Assembly (NCBI GenBank): GCA_947647645.1
Contig: CANSLE010000170.1
Span: 1-5,740, forward strand
DNA length: 5,740 bases
Reading direction: 5' to 3'
Origin: an uncultured Microbacterium sp.
GTDB taxonomy: Bacteria > Actinomycetota > Actinomycetes > Actinomycetales > Microbacteriaceae
A program made the translations under genes and the position numbers. Shown here in pieces: positions 1 through 5,468 of the stretch. The notes below the pieces were generated by a model that saw only the letters and a list, made by a program, of their open reading frames with translations, ran no database searches and had not been told where the DNA came from. Numbering within the stretch: the stretch's first letter is position 1; each line of letters starts with the position of its first letter.

Positions 1-235
1 CGTTGACCGCTCCCCCGACGAGCGCGATGCCGAGCACCGCCGCCGCGCCGACGATCAGGCTCGCCCGCCGCGAGAGGCGGCGGGGCCGTCGCGCCGCGGC
101 GGTGGTCGCGGCCCCGGTGGATGCTGGCCCCGCGACTTTCTCGGCGACGTGCGCGGTCCACGCCGACCCGTCCCACCACCGCACCTTGGAAGCGTCATTC
201 GGGTCGGGATACCACCCCGGTTGCACGTTCGTCAT
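1..235 (-). CDS. DUF2510 domain membrane protein (N-terminal part)
   Basis: Only the first 78 codons are in the window; the gene continues past the left edge. Residues 7-30 carry the DUF2510 signature: GWYPDP, then RWWDG, then WTAHV, with the aromatic residues W8, Y9, W20, W21 and W26 all present. A low-complexity Ala/Thr stretch (31-48) is followed by basic residues (RRPRRLSRR, 49-57) and a hydrophobic segment from about 59 to the edge, which looks like a transmembrane helix. DUF2510 is a short module common near the N-terminus of actinobacterial membrane proteins; its function is not established. The layout implies the DUF2510 part and basic stretch are cytoplasmic and the missing C-terminal part is outside, which is inference. 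The ATG is favoured because GGGGAG lies 5 nt upstream. It is transcribed away from the NERD gene. Confidence 0.85.
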   Translation of the reverse strand, partial: MTNVQPGWYPDPNDASKVRWWDGSAWTAHVAEKVAGPASTGAATTAAARRPRRLSRRASLIVGAAAVLGIALVGGAVN

Positions 236-240
236 CGATA

Positions 241-246
241 CTCCCC
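241..246 (-). promoter_or_regulatory. Shine-Dalgarno of the DUF2510 gene
   Basis: GGGGAG on the minus strand, 5 nt before the ATG at 235-233. It fixes the start of the DUF2510 gene. Confidence 0.7.
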
Positions 247-387
247 AGCTCGATCAGAACGTAGTCCCACCGGCAAGATCACGGCAACGGGAGCGGTACC
301 GTGAATATTCAACCCGCGTTATGAAGGCGCCCTCTCCGCATCTCTTCCTGGGCAGGCCTCACGATCAGCGGGGGGGCCGCACACGTC

Positions 388-392
388 AGGAG
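388..392 (+). promoter_or_regulatory. Shine-Dalgarno that sets the NERD gene start
   Basis: AGGAG ends 8 nt before the ATG at 401. The possible GTG at 392 lies inside this ribosome binding site, so it is unlikely to be the start. Confidence 0.75.
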
Positions 393-400
393 TGAAAACG

Positions 401-1456
401 ATGACCACAGCATCTGTCATGGCCGCGGGCGCGGAAGGGGCGGCCGACTCCCCGTTGCCGTTGATCATCGCCACCGTCATCACCGCCATCGTCTCGGCGA
501 CGGCCGCGACTCTTCTGATGCGGGCGCAGGCGCGGCGTCGACTGGAGCACGCGCATCGGGAGCACCGGGCCGAACTCGCGGCCCACGAGGCGACAGCGTC
601 GGAGGATCGCACCCGTCTCCAAAGGCAGGAGGCGATGAGCACGCACGCCCTCGAAGCCGAACGCATCGCCCGAAGCAAAGACGTCACTGCTCTCTTGGGC
701 CATCTCACCCATGGAATGAAGTGGGAGCGGGCATCTCGAGAGATCATCCTTCGTGAAGCAACGCGGCTCGGCGTGGATGGAGTGCTGGCGACCAACATCG
801 CCCTGCTCACCGCCGACGATGCGGGCTCACCGTTCGTGACGCAGATCGATCACCTGCTCATCACTCGCGAAACGATCATCCTGATCGAGGCGAAGCACTG
901 GCGAGGCGTCGTCTTCGATGACATCGATCCGGCGTCATTGCATCCCGCCCTCGCCCCGATCGCTCAGGCGGTCGGTCTTCCTCTTCCGCCGGTGAACCAT
1001 GCTCCACCCTCGTTCGCGATTCAGCTTCGCGGCGACAAGGAGACTCCTCTCACCGTGGATCGTCGCAGCTCACCGCGGTTGCAGGCTCGCGCGCAGGCGG
1101 GCCGACTGTCGCGGGCGCTTGAGACGGCGCACGTCGGTGTGCCGTGGATTCAAACCTGCGTCTTCTACAGCCACCCCGACGTCCGCCTGTTCGCAAGTCA
1201 GAAGGAGCCCGCCCGGGGCCGCATCCGGACACCTGCTGTCGATGCTGCCTCACTCGGTTCGTTCCTCCGGATGGCGATTCACCAACCGGGCAAGAGCCCG
1301 AGCGATGTACCGGCGCTGGTCGAATCGTTGCGTCCGCATGCCGCCGACCTCGTCGGGCTCGGTGCGATGAGCGACAACTGGCCCGACGTGTTTCGGAGCA
1401 CGGCGGGTACGACGCGAACCGACGGTGCTACGGACGGGATCGCCGACCAATCATGA
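401..1456 (+). CDS. Membrane-anchored NERD-domain (nuclease-related) protein
   Basis: This is a 351-aa protein. Residues 19-40 (LPLIIATVITAIV and on) form one hydrophobic helix. It is followed by a strongly charged, Arg/Glu/Ala-rich segment (about 41-100) that looks like a coiled coil. The NERD domain spans roughly 105-260. It shows QIDH (148-151) and IEAKHWRG (162-169), giving the D150...E163-x-K165 pattern of PD-(D/E)XK-like nucleases, then SPRLQARAQAGRLSRAL (224-240), which fits the conserved Pro/Gln helix of NERD proteins. The 90-residue C-terminal tail is not recognised. NERD is predicted to be a nuclease fold, but few members have a shown activity, so DNA or RNA cleavage is inference. 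The helix should tether the protein to the inner face of the membrane. The start is chosen by AGGAG at 388-392. The gene ends inside the 3' end of the convergent membrane-protein gene. Confidence 0.85.
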   Translation: MTTASVMAAGAEGAADSPLPLIIATVITAIVSATAATLLMRAQARRRLEHAHREHRAELAAHEATASEDRTRLQRQEAMSTHALEAERIARSKDVTALLGHLTHGMKWERASREIILREATRLGVDGVLATNIALLTADDAGSPFVTQIDHLLITRETIILIEAKHWRGVVFDDIDPASLHPALAPIAQAVGLPLPPVNHAPPSFAIQLRGDKETPLTVDRRSSPRLQARAQAGRLSRALETAHVGVPWIQTCVFYSHPDVRLFASQKEPARGRIRTPAVDAASLGSFLRMAIHQPGKSPSDVPALVESLRPHAADLVGLGAMSDNWPDVFRSTAGTTRTDGATDGIADQS

Positions 1457-2186
1457 AGGCGACAGCCGCGATGATCGCCGCTCCCCCCAGCATGAGGGAG
1501 AGGTTGACGCGGGAGCCCCTCGGCCTCGGAGAGTTCTTCCCCACGGGCGGCTCGGGCATGGGAATACCGTCATCGGGGGCGTCGTCCGGCGTCTGAGCGG
1601 TGGACGGTGCGGGCGCCGGCGAACGCGGCGCCCCCACCGGGGAAGGCTGTGAGGGCTGAGGAGCAGGCGACACCTTCGGAGGCGCCTGCGATACCGCCGA
1701 CGGGACTCGCCGACCGAGTCCTATCGGCACGGCCAGGCAGATAAAGACGACGCAGAGCCCGCCGGCGCCGATGAGGAAGATCCACAGTCCCGTGATCGTG
1801 GGCGGCAGCAGTCGTGTGAGCAGCGTGACGACGGGGAATGATGCGACCACGACGGTGATCGCTGTCAACGCGACGAGAGTTCGCTTTCGCGCCGCCGGCG
1901 ATGCGTCCGGCAATGGCTTCGCCCAGATGGTGGCCGCGAGGATCACCGAGACTGCGGCGAGCGCGCCCGCCGAGCCCGCATCCCACCATTCGAGCCACCA
2001 CTTCACGACGACGTGCTCCGCCGTACGCTCCCCACCCGTCGACAGCTCGGGCCATGAGTCGAGAGCATGGGTAGCCGCCGTCACGGCGACGCCGACGATG
2101 ACGGCGGCGACGAGGTACCAGAAGAACGTCCAGCCGGAGACCTCTGCGGTTCCGCGGGGGTTTCGCCGTCGGGACTCCTCTGTCAC
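1428..2186 (-). CDS. Five-helix membrane protein of unknown function with Pro-rich linker
   Basis: I do not recognise this 252-aa protein. Hydrophobic segments appear at about 19-42, 70-89, 103-126, 132-156 and 227-247. An aromatic stretch with repeated Trp (WWLEWW, 63-68) lies just before the second helix. A Pro/Ala/Ser-rich linker (about 162-222) joins the four-helix core to the last helix, which ends in the basic tail GRRSRP. This sorting-signal-like end (helix plus Arg) lacks an LPxTG motif. The GTG start at 2186-2184 is chosen because an upstream extension would run back through the end of ugd. The ribosome binding site is weak (AGAG about 10 nt upstream), so translation may be coupled to ugd, whose stop is 10 nt away. 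Sharing an operon with Ugd hints at a link to the cell envelope or polysaccharide, but that is guilt by association only. Confidence 0.8.
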   Translation of the reverse strand: MTEESRRRNPRGTAEVSGWTFFWYLVAAVIVGVAVTAATHALDSWPELSTGGERTAEHVVVKWWLEWWDAGSAGALAAVSVILAATIWAKPLPDASPAARKRTLVALTAITVVVASFPVVTLLTRLLPPTITGLWIFLIGAGGLCVVFICLAVPIGLGRRVPSAVSQAPPKVSPAPQPSQPSPVGAPRSPAPAPSTAQTPDDAPDDGIPMPEPPVGKNSPRPRGSRVNLSLMLGGAAIIAAVAFMIGRRSRP

Positions 2187-2196
2187 GGCAATCGCT

Positions 2197-3507
2197 CTAC
2201 GGCCGCCCCATCCCGTAGTACGCCCATCCCTCGGCACGCCACGCAGCGGCATCGAGCCCGTTGCGACCATCGACGACCACGCGCCCACGTGTGAGCAACG
2301 ACGCGTGCTCCGGCAGCAGCTCGCGACGATACTCGTCCCACTCCGTGACGAGCACGAGAGCGTCCGCGTCTCGGATGGCCTCGTCACGGTCCTCGACGTA
2401 GGTGAGCTGCGGGTGGATGCTGCGGGCGTTCTCGATCGCCGCCGGGTCGGTCACGGTGACAGTCGCGCCAAGACCGTGCAGGCGCACGGCGACGTCGAGG
2501 GCGGGCGAGTCGCGGACGTCGTCGGAGTGCGGCTTGAAGGCCGCGCCGAGCACCGTCACGTTCTTCTCGAACACCGAGCCGCCCAGGCCGTCGACGACAA
2601 GCTGCACGGCGCGGTCGCGGCGCCGCAGGTTGATCTCGTCGACCTGACGAAGGAACGCGACCGACTCCCCGCGCCCGAGCTCTTCCGCACGGGCGGAGAA
2701 GGCACGGATGTCCTTGGGTAGACACCCGCCTCCGAAACCGATCCCGGCGCCGAGGAAGCGCCGCCCGATGCGCACGTCGTGACCGATCGCGTCGGCGAGC
2801 TGGGTGACATCGGCACCAGTGACCTCGGCGATCTCCGCCATGGCGTTGATGAAGCTGATCTTCGTTGCCAGGAACGCGTTCGCCGACACCTTGACGAGTT
2901 CGGCGGTCGCGTAATCAGTGACGATGAACGGCGTGCCCTTCGCGACCGACGGGTGGTAGACCTCGCGCAGCACGGATGCCGCGACCTCCCCCTCCTCGCC
3001 GGCAGGAACACCCGCGACCAGACGGTCGGGGTCTACGGTGTCCTGCACCGCGTACCCCTCGCGCAGGAACTCGGGGTTCCAGACGAGCGTCGCGCCGGTC
3101 TCCGAGACGCGCGGCGCGAGGCTGGCGGCGGTGCCGACGGGAACGGTCGACTTCCCCGCGACGATGTCGCCGGGGGCGAGGTAGGGCAGCAGGCCGTCGA
3201 ACGCGGCGTTCACGTAGGTGAGGTCAGCCGCATAGCTGTCCTTCTGCTGCGGGGTCCCGACACCGACGAAGTGCACCGTGGCACCCGCAGCCTCCGCCAT
3301 GTCGGTCGTGAAGCGCAGGTTGCCCGCCGCGATGCCCGCGGTGAGGATCTCCTGCAGCCCCGGCTCGAAGAAGGGCGCTTCCCCTTTCGACAGCGCGTCG
3401 ATCTTGCGCTGGTCGATGTCGATGCCGACGACCTCGTGACCGATGGATGCCATCGCCGCCGCATGCACCGCGCCGAGATAACCACAACCGATGACGGACA
3501 GCTTCAT
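2197..3507 (-). CDS. ugd: UDP-glucose 6-dehydrogenase
   Basis: This cytoplasmic enzyme oxidises UDP-glucose to UDP-glucuronate with two NAD+, supplying an acidic sugar for capsule or exopolysaccharide. At 436 aa it has the usual length for the family. The N-terminal Rossmann motif is GCGYLG (7-12), with the D30/D32 region after strand two. STVPVGT (120-126) and NPEFLREG (144-151) are typical. The active-site helix has K206, N210 and K216. The catalytic Cys is C262 in GFGGGCLPKD (257-266), followed by the C-terminal UDP-binding part with GAAFKP (321-326) and DDVRDSP (329-335). All expected catalytic residues are present. The start is the ATG at 3507-3505, with AGGAG 5 nt upstream; extension to 3555 would be out of family. 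It is first of a probable two-gene operon with the downstream membrane protein. It is divergent from the NUDIX gene. A GDP-mannose dehydrogenase is less likely, since the wording matches bacterial Ugd. Confidence 0.96.
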   Translation of the reverse strand: MKLSVIGCGYLGAVHAAAMASIGHEVVGIDIDQRKIDALSKGEAPFFEPGLQEILTAGIAAGNLRFTTDMAEAAGATVHFVGVGTPQQKDSYAADLTYVNAAFDGLLPYLAPGDIVAGKSTVPVGTAASLAPRVSETGATLVWNPEFLREGYAVQDTVDPDRLVAGVPAGEEGEVAASVLREVYHPSVAKGTPFIVTDYATAELVKVSANAFLATKISFINAMAEIAEVTGADVTQLADAIGHDVRIGRRFLGAGIGFGGGCLPKDIRAFSARAEELGRGESVAFLRQVDEINLRRRDRAVQLVVDGLGGSVFEKNVTVLGAAFKPHSDDVRDSPALDVAVRLHGLGATVTVTDPAAIENARSIHPQLTYVEDRDEAIRDADALVLVTEWDEYRRELLPEHASLLTRGRVVVDGRNGLDAAAWRAEGWAYYGMGRP

Positions 3508-3601
3508 GGGAGCTCCTGGAGGGGGACGGTGCGCGAGGGGGAGAAGAACACGCAAGACTGTTCCTACCAGAGGCGCGTATCCGGCTTGTAAACGAGGTCA
3601 C
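3508..3601. promoter_or_regulatory. Divergent ugd / NUDIX promoter region
   Basis: This 94-bp gap between divergent genes should carry both promoters. For ugd, a possible -35 TTTACA (minus strand, 3592-3587) is followed after 17 nt by a poor -10, TGGTAG (3569-3564). For the NUDIX gene, GAGG at 3594-3597 is a ribosome binding site close to the GTG at 3602. A perfect 10-bp palindrome, GTCACGTGAC, sits at 3597-3606 and covers that start codon. The promoter boxes are weak and the palindrome could be chance. Confidence 0.35.
3513..3517 (-). promoter_or_regulatory. Shine-Dalgarno of ugd
   Basis: AGGAG on the minus strand, 5 nt before the ATG at 3507. It supports this start over the longer open frame that reaches 3555. 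Confidence 0.75.
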
Positions 3602-4126
3602 GTGACATTTCTCCCCGCCGATACCTATCGGCTCATCGAGCAGTCCATGCCGATCGCGTGTGTCGACTTCGTCGTGGTGCGCGAGCGGGACGGGCGCCGA
3701 GAGCTCGGGCTGATCCTCCGTGACTCGCCGCACGGCGAGGTGTGGTGCCACCTCGGTGGTCGTATCCAGCGCGGGGAGACGATCGCCGACGCCATCCGAC
3801 GCCACAGCCGCGACACGATCGGCGTCGAGCCCGCACTCCCCCTCAATCCACAGCCGGGTTACGTCTACGAGTGGTTCCCGCCCGAGATCGCGCCGAGAGA
3901 CGGCACGGTCAGCGGGGACGACCCGCGCAAGCACGCGATCGGGTTGTCGTTCGTGGTCGCGGTGGACGGCGACGCGCAGCCCCGCGACGAGGCGCTCGAG
4001 TTCGCGTACTTCGCGCCGGACGCGCTGCCGCCGAACCTCTGGCCCGGATGCCGCGAACTGTTCGAGCGCCTGCGTCTCACGAACGTCGGATGCCCACAAA
4101 CACGTCCCCAGCCGGCCCCACGATAG
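3602..4126 (+). CDS. NUDIX-fold protein, GDP-mannose hydrolase-like, with eroded Nudix box
   Basis: This is a 174-aa cytoplasmic protein. The N-terminus (LPADTYRLIEQSMPIACVDF, 4-23) matches the pattern of GDP-mannose mannosyl hydrolases, where a short helix precedes the strand holding V/L-D-F. That supports the GTG start at 3602 over the ATG at 3647. The Nudix loop is at 53-75: G53-x5-E59 and G74-V75 fit the canonical box. The metal-binding core normally read as RExxEE is instead R67-H68-S69-R70-D71-T72. The C-terminal half has PQPGYVYEWFPPE (83-95), a conserved-looking DDPRKHAIGLSF (106-117) and a Trp-Pro near 147-148. It resembles the actinobacterial NUDIX proteins called DUF4916, from memory. 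Substrate is unknown; a sugar nucleotide would fit the Ugd and Fcl context, but that is inference. It may keep a weak activity through D71 or act as a binding protein. Confidence 0.88.
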   Translation: MTFLPADTYRLIEQSMPIACVDFVVVRERDGRRELGLILRDSPHGEVWCHLGGRIQRGETIADAIRRHSRDTIGVEPALPLNPQPGYVYEWFPPEIAPRDGTVSGDDPRKHAIGLSFVVAVDGDAQPRDEALEFAYFAPDALPPNLWPGCRELFERLRLTNVGCPQTRPQPAPR

Positions 4127-4282
4127 TGAGCGTTAGCGCTGAGAGCCACGCTCTGCACGCCCTCCGAGGCGTTCGATGCTGCGCACACGATCACATGCTC
4201 AATTCCAACTTTTGTCGGTGTTTACGAGCCCCGTAGTCCCATATGTTCCTTATGTGACCTCCTTTGCCGCGAGACCCGCGAT
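4127..4282 (+). promoter_or_regulatory. Intergenic region with candidate promoter for the M23 gene
   Basis: A 156-bp gap. Just after the NUDIX stop is a short inverted repeat, GAGCGT (4128-4133) and ACGCTC (4148-4153), with no T-tract, so it is a poor terminator candidate. From about 4200 GC drops to roughly 45% by hand count of 4201-4260. A candidate promoter there has -35 TTTACG (4221-4226) and -10 TATGTT (4242-4247), but the 15-bp spacer is short. TATGTTCCT (4242-4250) and TATGTGACCT (4251-4260) form an imperfect tandem repeat. No strong Shine-Dalgarno precedes the ATG at 4283; the nearest purine run is GAG at 4271. Confidence 0.35.
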
Positions 4283-5140
4283 ATGAGCCGAACGAGTTCC
4301 GACTTCCCTGATCAAGGATCAATAGCACCCTCGAGCGGAATGAGTCGGCGCACGGCATTAGCGTCCGTCTTTTTCGCGGCAGTTGCCGCACCGCTCGTCG
4401 GATTTGGAGCCGGACCCGCATCAGCGTCCGTGCAATGGCATTGGCCTTTGCGTCAGCGCGGCCTGGTGACAGGCGCGTATGAGACACAATCAACCGACTA
4501 CACCGCGAACCCGCCTTGGCATCACGCCCTCGACCTCACGAACGTGGGTGGGGATCAGACAGTCTGCGCCATCGCTGACGGGGTCGTCGACTTCCTTGAT
4601 AAGTCCTCAAGCGTGCAATGGTATGGAAACTATGTACGTATACGACACGTCGACGGCTACTGGTCTTCGTACGCGCACCTTCGCGGAACGCCGCTCGTTC
4701 AACAGGGTAACTCGGTCATTGCCGGCACTCCGCTCGGCTTCATTGGGAACACCGGAACGCTAAGCCGAGGAAATCATCTACATCTTGAAGTACTTTTCGG
4801 GGGTACCGGGAGAAGCGCCGGCAACGATCACAGAATCGACCCACAAAAAGTCCTGATTGGCGCGCCTCTCGCAGGCGAAAACACCCCATCGGTGCCCGCA
4901 CCACCCATACAGGAAGAAGACATGCCCTACATCCTACGTACCGCGCAACATGGCATCTACACAGTCTCGCCCGGCTGCGTGGTCTCGCATCCGTCAAACG
5001 TAGTCTCATCTGGCATGGAGTATCGCGGCTGGGGAACAATAATGGACATCGCGCCTACGGACTTGCAGGCGTACTTGTTCGCCCTCGGTGGCTGCAAGCC
5101 AGAAAACGTACCGGCGCCTGGCTCCATGTGGAAAGCCTGA
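4283..5140 (+). CDS. Secreted M23 metallopeptidase with C-terminal module
   Basis: This 285-aa protein is a probable peptidoglycan endopeptidase acting outside the membrane. A Tat-like signal is visible: SRRTAL (21-26), a hydrophobic stretch (27-43) and a likely cut after PASA (45-48). The M23 (LytM/lysostaphin-type) domain covers about 52-195 and has the full zinc site: H80-x3-D84, the SYAHL motif with H132, and HLH (165-167). A short Pro-rich linker (199-210) leads to a 72-residue C-terminal module (214-285) that I do not recognise. That module has C232 and C271 and looks like a small phage-type or wall-binding domain. The upstream ATG (4283) lacks a clear ribosome binding site; the alternative ATG at 4340 begins directly at the twin-Arg motif and is no better. 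GC is clearly lower than in neighbouring genes and codons such as TTA and ATA occur, pointing to transfer. Its bond specificity cannot be told from sequence. Confidence 0.9.
   Translation: MSRTSSDFPDQGSIAPSSGMSRRTALASVFFAAVAAPLVGFGAGPASASVQWHWPLRQRGLVTGAYETQSTDYTANPPWHHALDLTNVGGDQTVCAIADGVVDFLDKSSSVQWYGNYVRIRHVDGYWSSYAHLRGTPLVQQGNSVIAGTPLGFIGNTGTLSRGNHLHLEVLFGGTGRSAGNDHRIDPQKVLIGAPLAGENTPSVPAPPIQEEDMPYILRTAQHGIYTVSPGCVVSHPSNVVSSGMEYRGWGTIMDIAPTDLQAYLFALGGCKPENVPAPGSMWKA
4911..4914 (+). promoter_or_regulatory. Internal Shine-Dalgarno before the C-terminal module of the M23 gene
   Basis: AGGA at 4911-4914, within the purine run AGGAAGAAGA, lies 7 nt before an in-frame ATG at 4922-4924. This is a better initiation site than that of the full-length protein. 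Starting here would give a 72-aa protein equal to the C-terminal module. Confidence 0.45.
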
Positions 5141-5182
5141 GTTGGCAACGACGGCGACTAGACGAGCTGGCCCGCACCACCG

Positions 5183-5464
5183 TCACGCGGCGTAGTCTCC
5201 GTTCCACCAGTCGGCGATCGTCGACATCGCCGCGGCCACCTCGGCATGTCGCGGGTGACGCCGGAAGGCCTCGAACGCGGACTCGTCGGCGAAGGTCGCA
5301 TCCTCGACGATCACGCGACCCTTACGCGAGTCCAGGGAGAGTTCGACCCGCCAGTTCGTCACTCCGGTGAGCACGGCGAGTGACCGCAGCCCGCTGAGGG
5401 CCACGGCCACACGCTCGTCGCTCACGTCGTCATGCACCCGGAAGAGGACGATGTGGCGGAACAC
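5183..5464 (-). CDS. Dabb (stress-responsive A/B barrel) domain protein
   Basis: This 93-aa protein begins with MFRHIVLFRV, the usual opening strand of the Dabb family. It goes on through a helix (DERVAVALSGLRSL), a strand pair (TNWRVELSLDS, GRVIVEDATFAD) and an ESAFEAFRRHPRHAEV helix, ending with a strand around ADWWNGDY. The whole protein is one ferredoxin-like alpha/beta domain of normal length, expected to act as a cytoplasmic dimer. Family members range from stress proteins to small cyclases or decarboxylases, so the reaction is unknown. The start is a GTG at 5464-5462. Only 4 nt separate it from the upstream fcl stop, and only a weak GAG lies before it, so coupled translation is likely. 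It converges on the M23 gene with a 42-bp gap that shows no clear terminator. Confidence 0.88.
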   Translation of the reverse strand: MFRHIVLFRVHDDVSDERVAVALSGLRSLAVLTGVTNWRVELSLDSRKGRVIVEDATFADESAFEAFRRHPRHAEVAAAMSTIADWWNGDYAA

Positions 5465-5468
5465 GTCG

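Larger units (their letters stand above)
236..400. promoter_or_regulatory. Divergent intergenic region with AT-rich palindrome
   Basis: This 165-bp gap separates two divergent genes, so it must hold promoters for both. A perfect 10-bp palindrome, TGAATATTCA, lies at 302-311 and is notably AT-rich for this genome. It overlaps the right arm of a wider inverted repeat, TCACGG (279-284) and CCGTGA (299-304). The sequence CGGCAA also occurs twice, at 271-276 and within 281-287. I could not pick convincing -10/-35 boxes on either strand. A shared operator is possible but is inference from symmetry alone. Confidence 0.35.

Noticed and set aside
3..395. 130-aa open frame on the plus strand
   Set aside because: It is antisense to the DUF2510 gene, which has a clear domain signature and ribosome binding site. 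The frame is low-complexity Ala/Arg, as expected of a high-GC shadow.
392..400. GTG at 392 as the start of the NERD gene
   Set aside because: The GTG overlaps the AGGAG that serves the ATG at 401 and has no ribosome binding site of its own.
1771..2721. 316-aa open frame on the plus strand
   Set aside because: It lies opposite the membrane protein and ugd, spans the boundary between them, and has no recognisable domain.
2722..2733. Gly in place of Ser before the catalytic Cys of Ugd (GGGC rather than GGSC)
   Set aside because: This variant is, from memory, common in actinobacterial Ugd proteins, and the Cys, Lys and Asp of the site are intact. It is not evidence of lost activity.
4128..4153. 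Inverted repeat GAGCGT/ACGCTC after the NUDIX stop as a terminator
   Set aside because: A 6-bp stem with a 14-nt loop and no T-tract is too weak to call a Rho-independent terminator.
4191..4493. 100-aa minus-strand open frame over the M23 upstream region
   Set aside because: Arg-rich composition and no domain. It overlaps the M23 signal peptide region and reads like antisense of a real gene.
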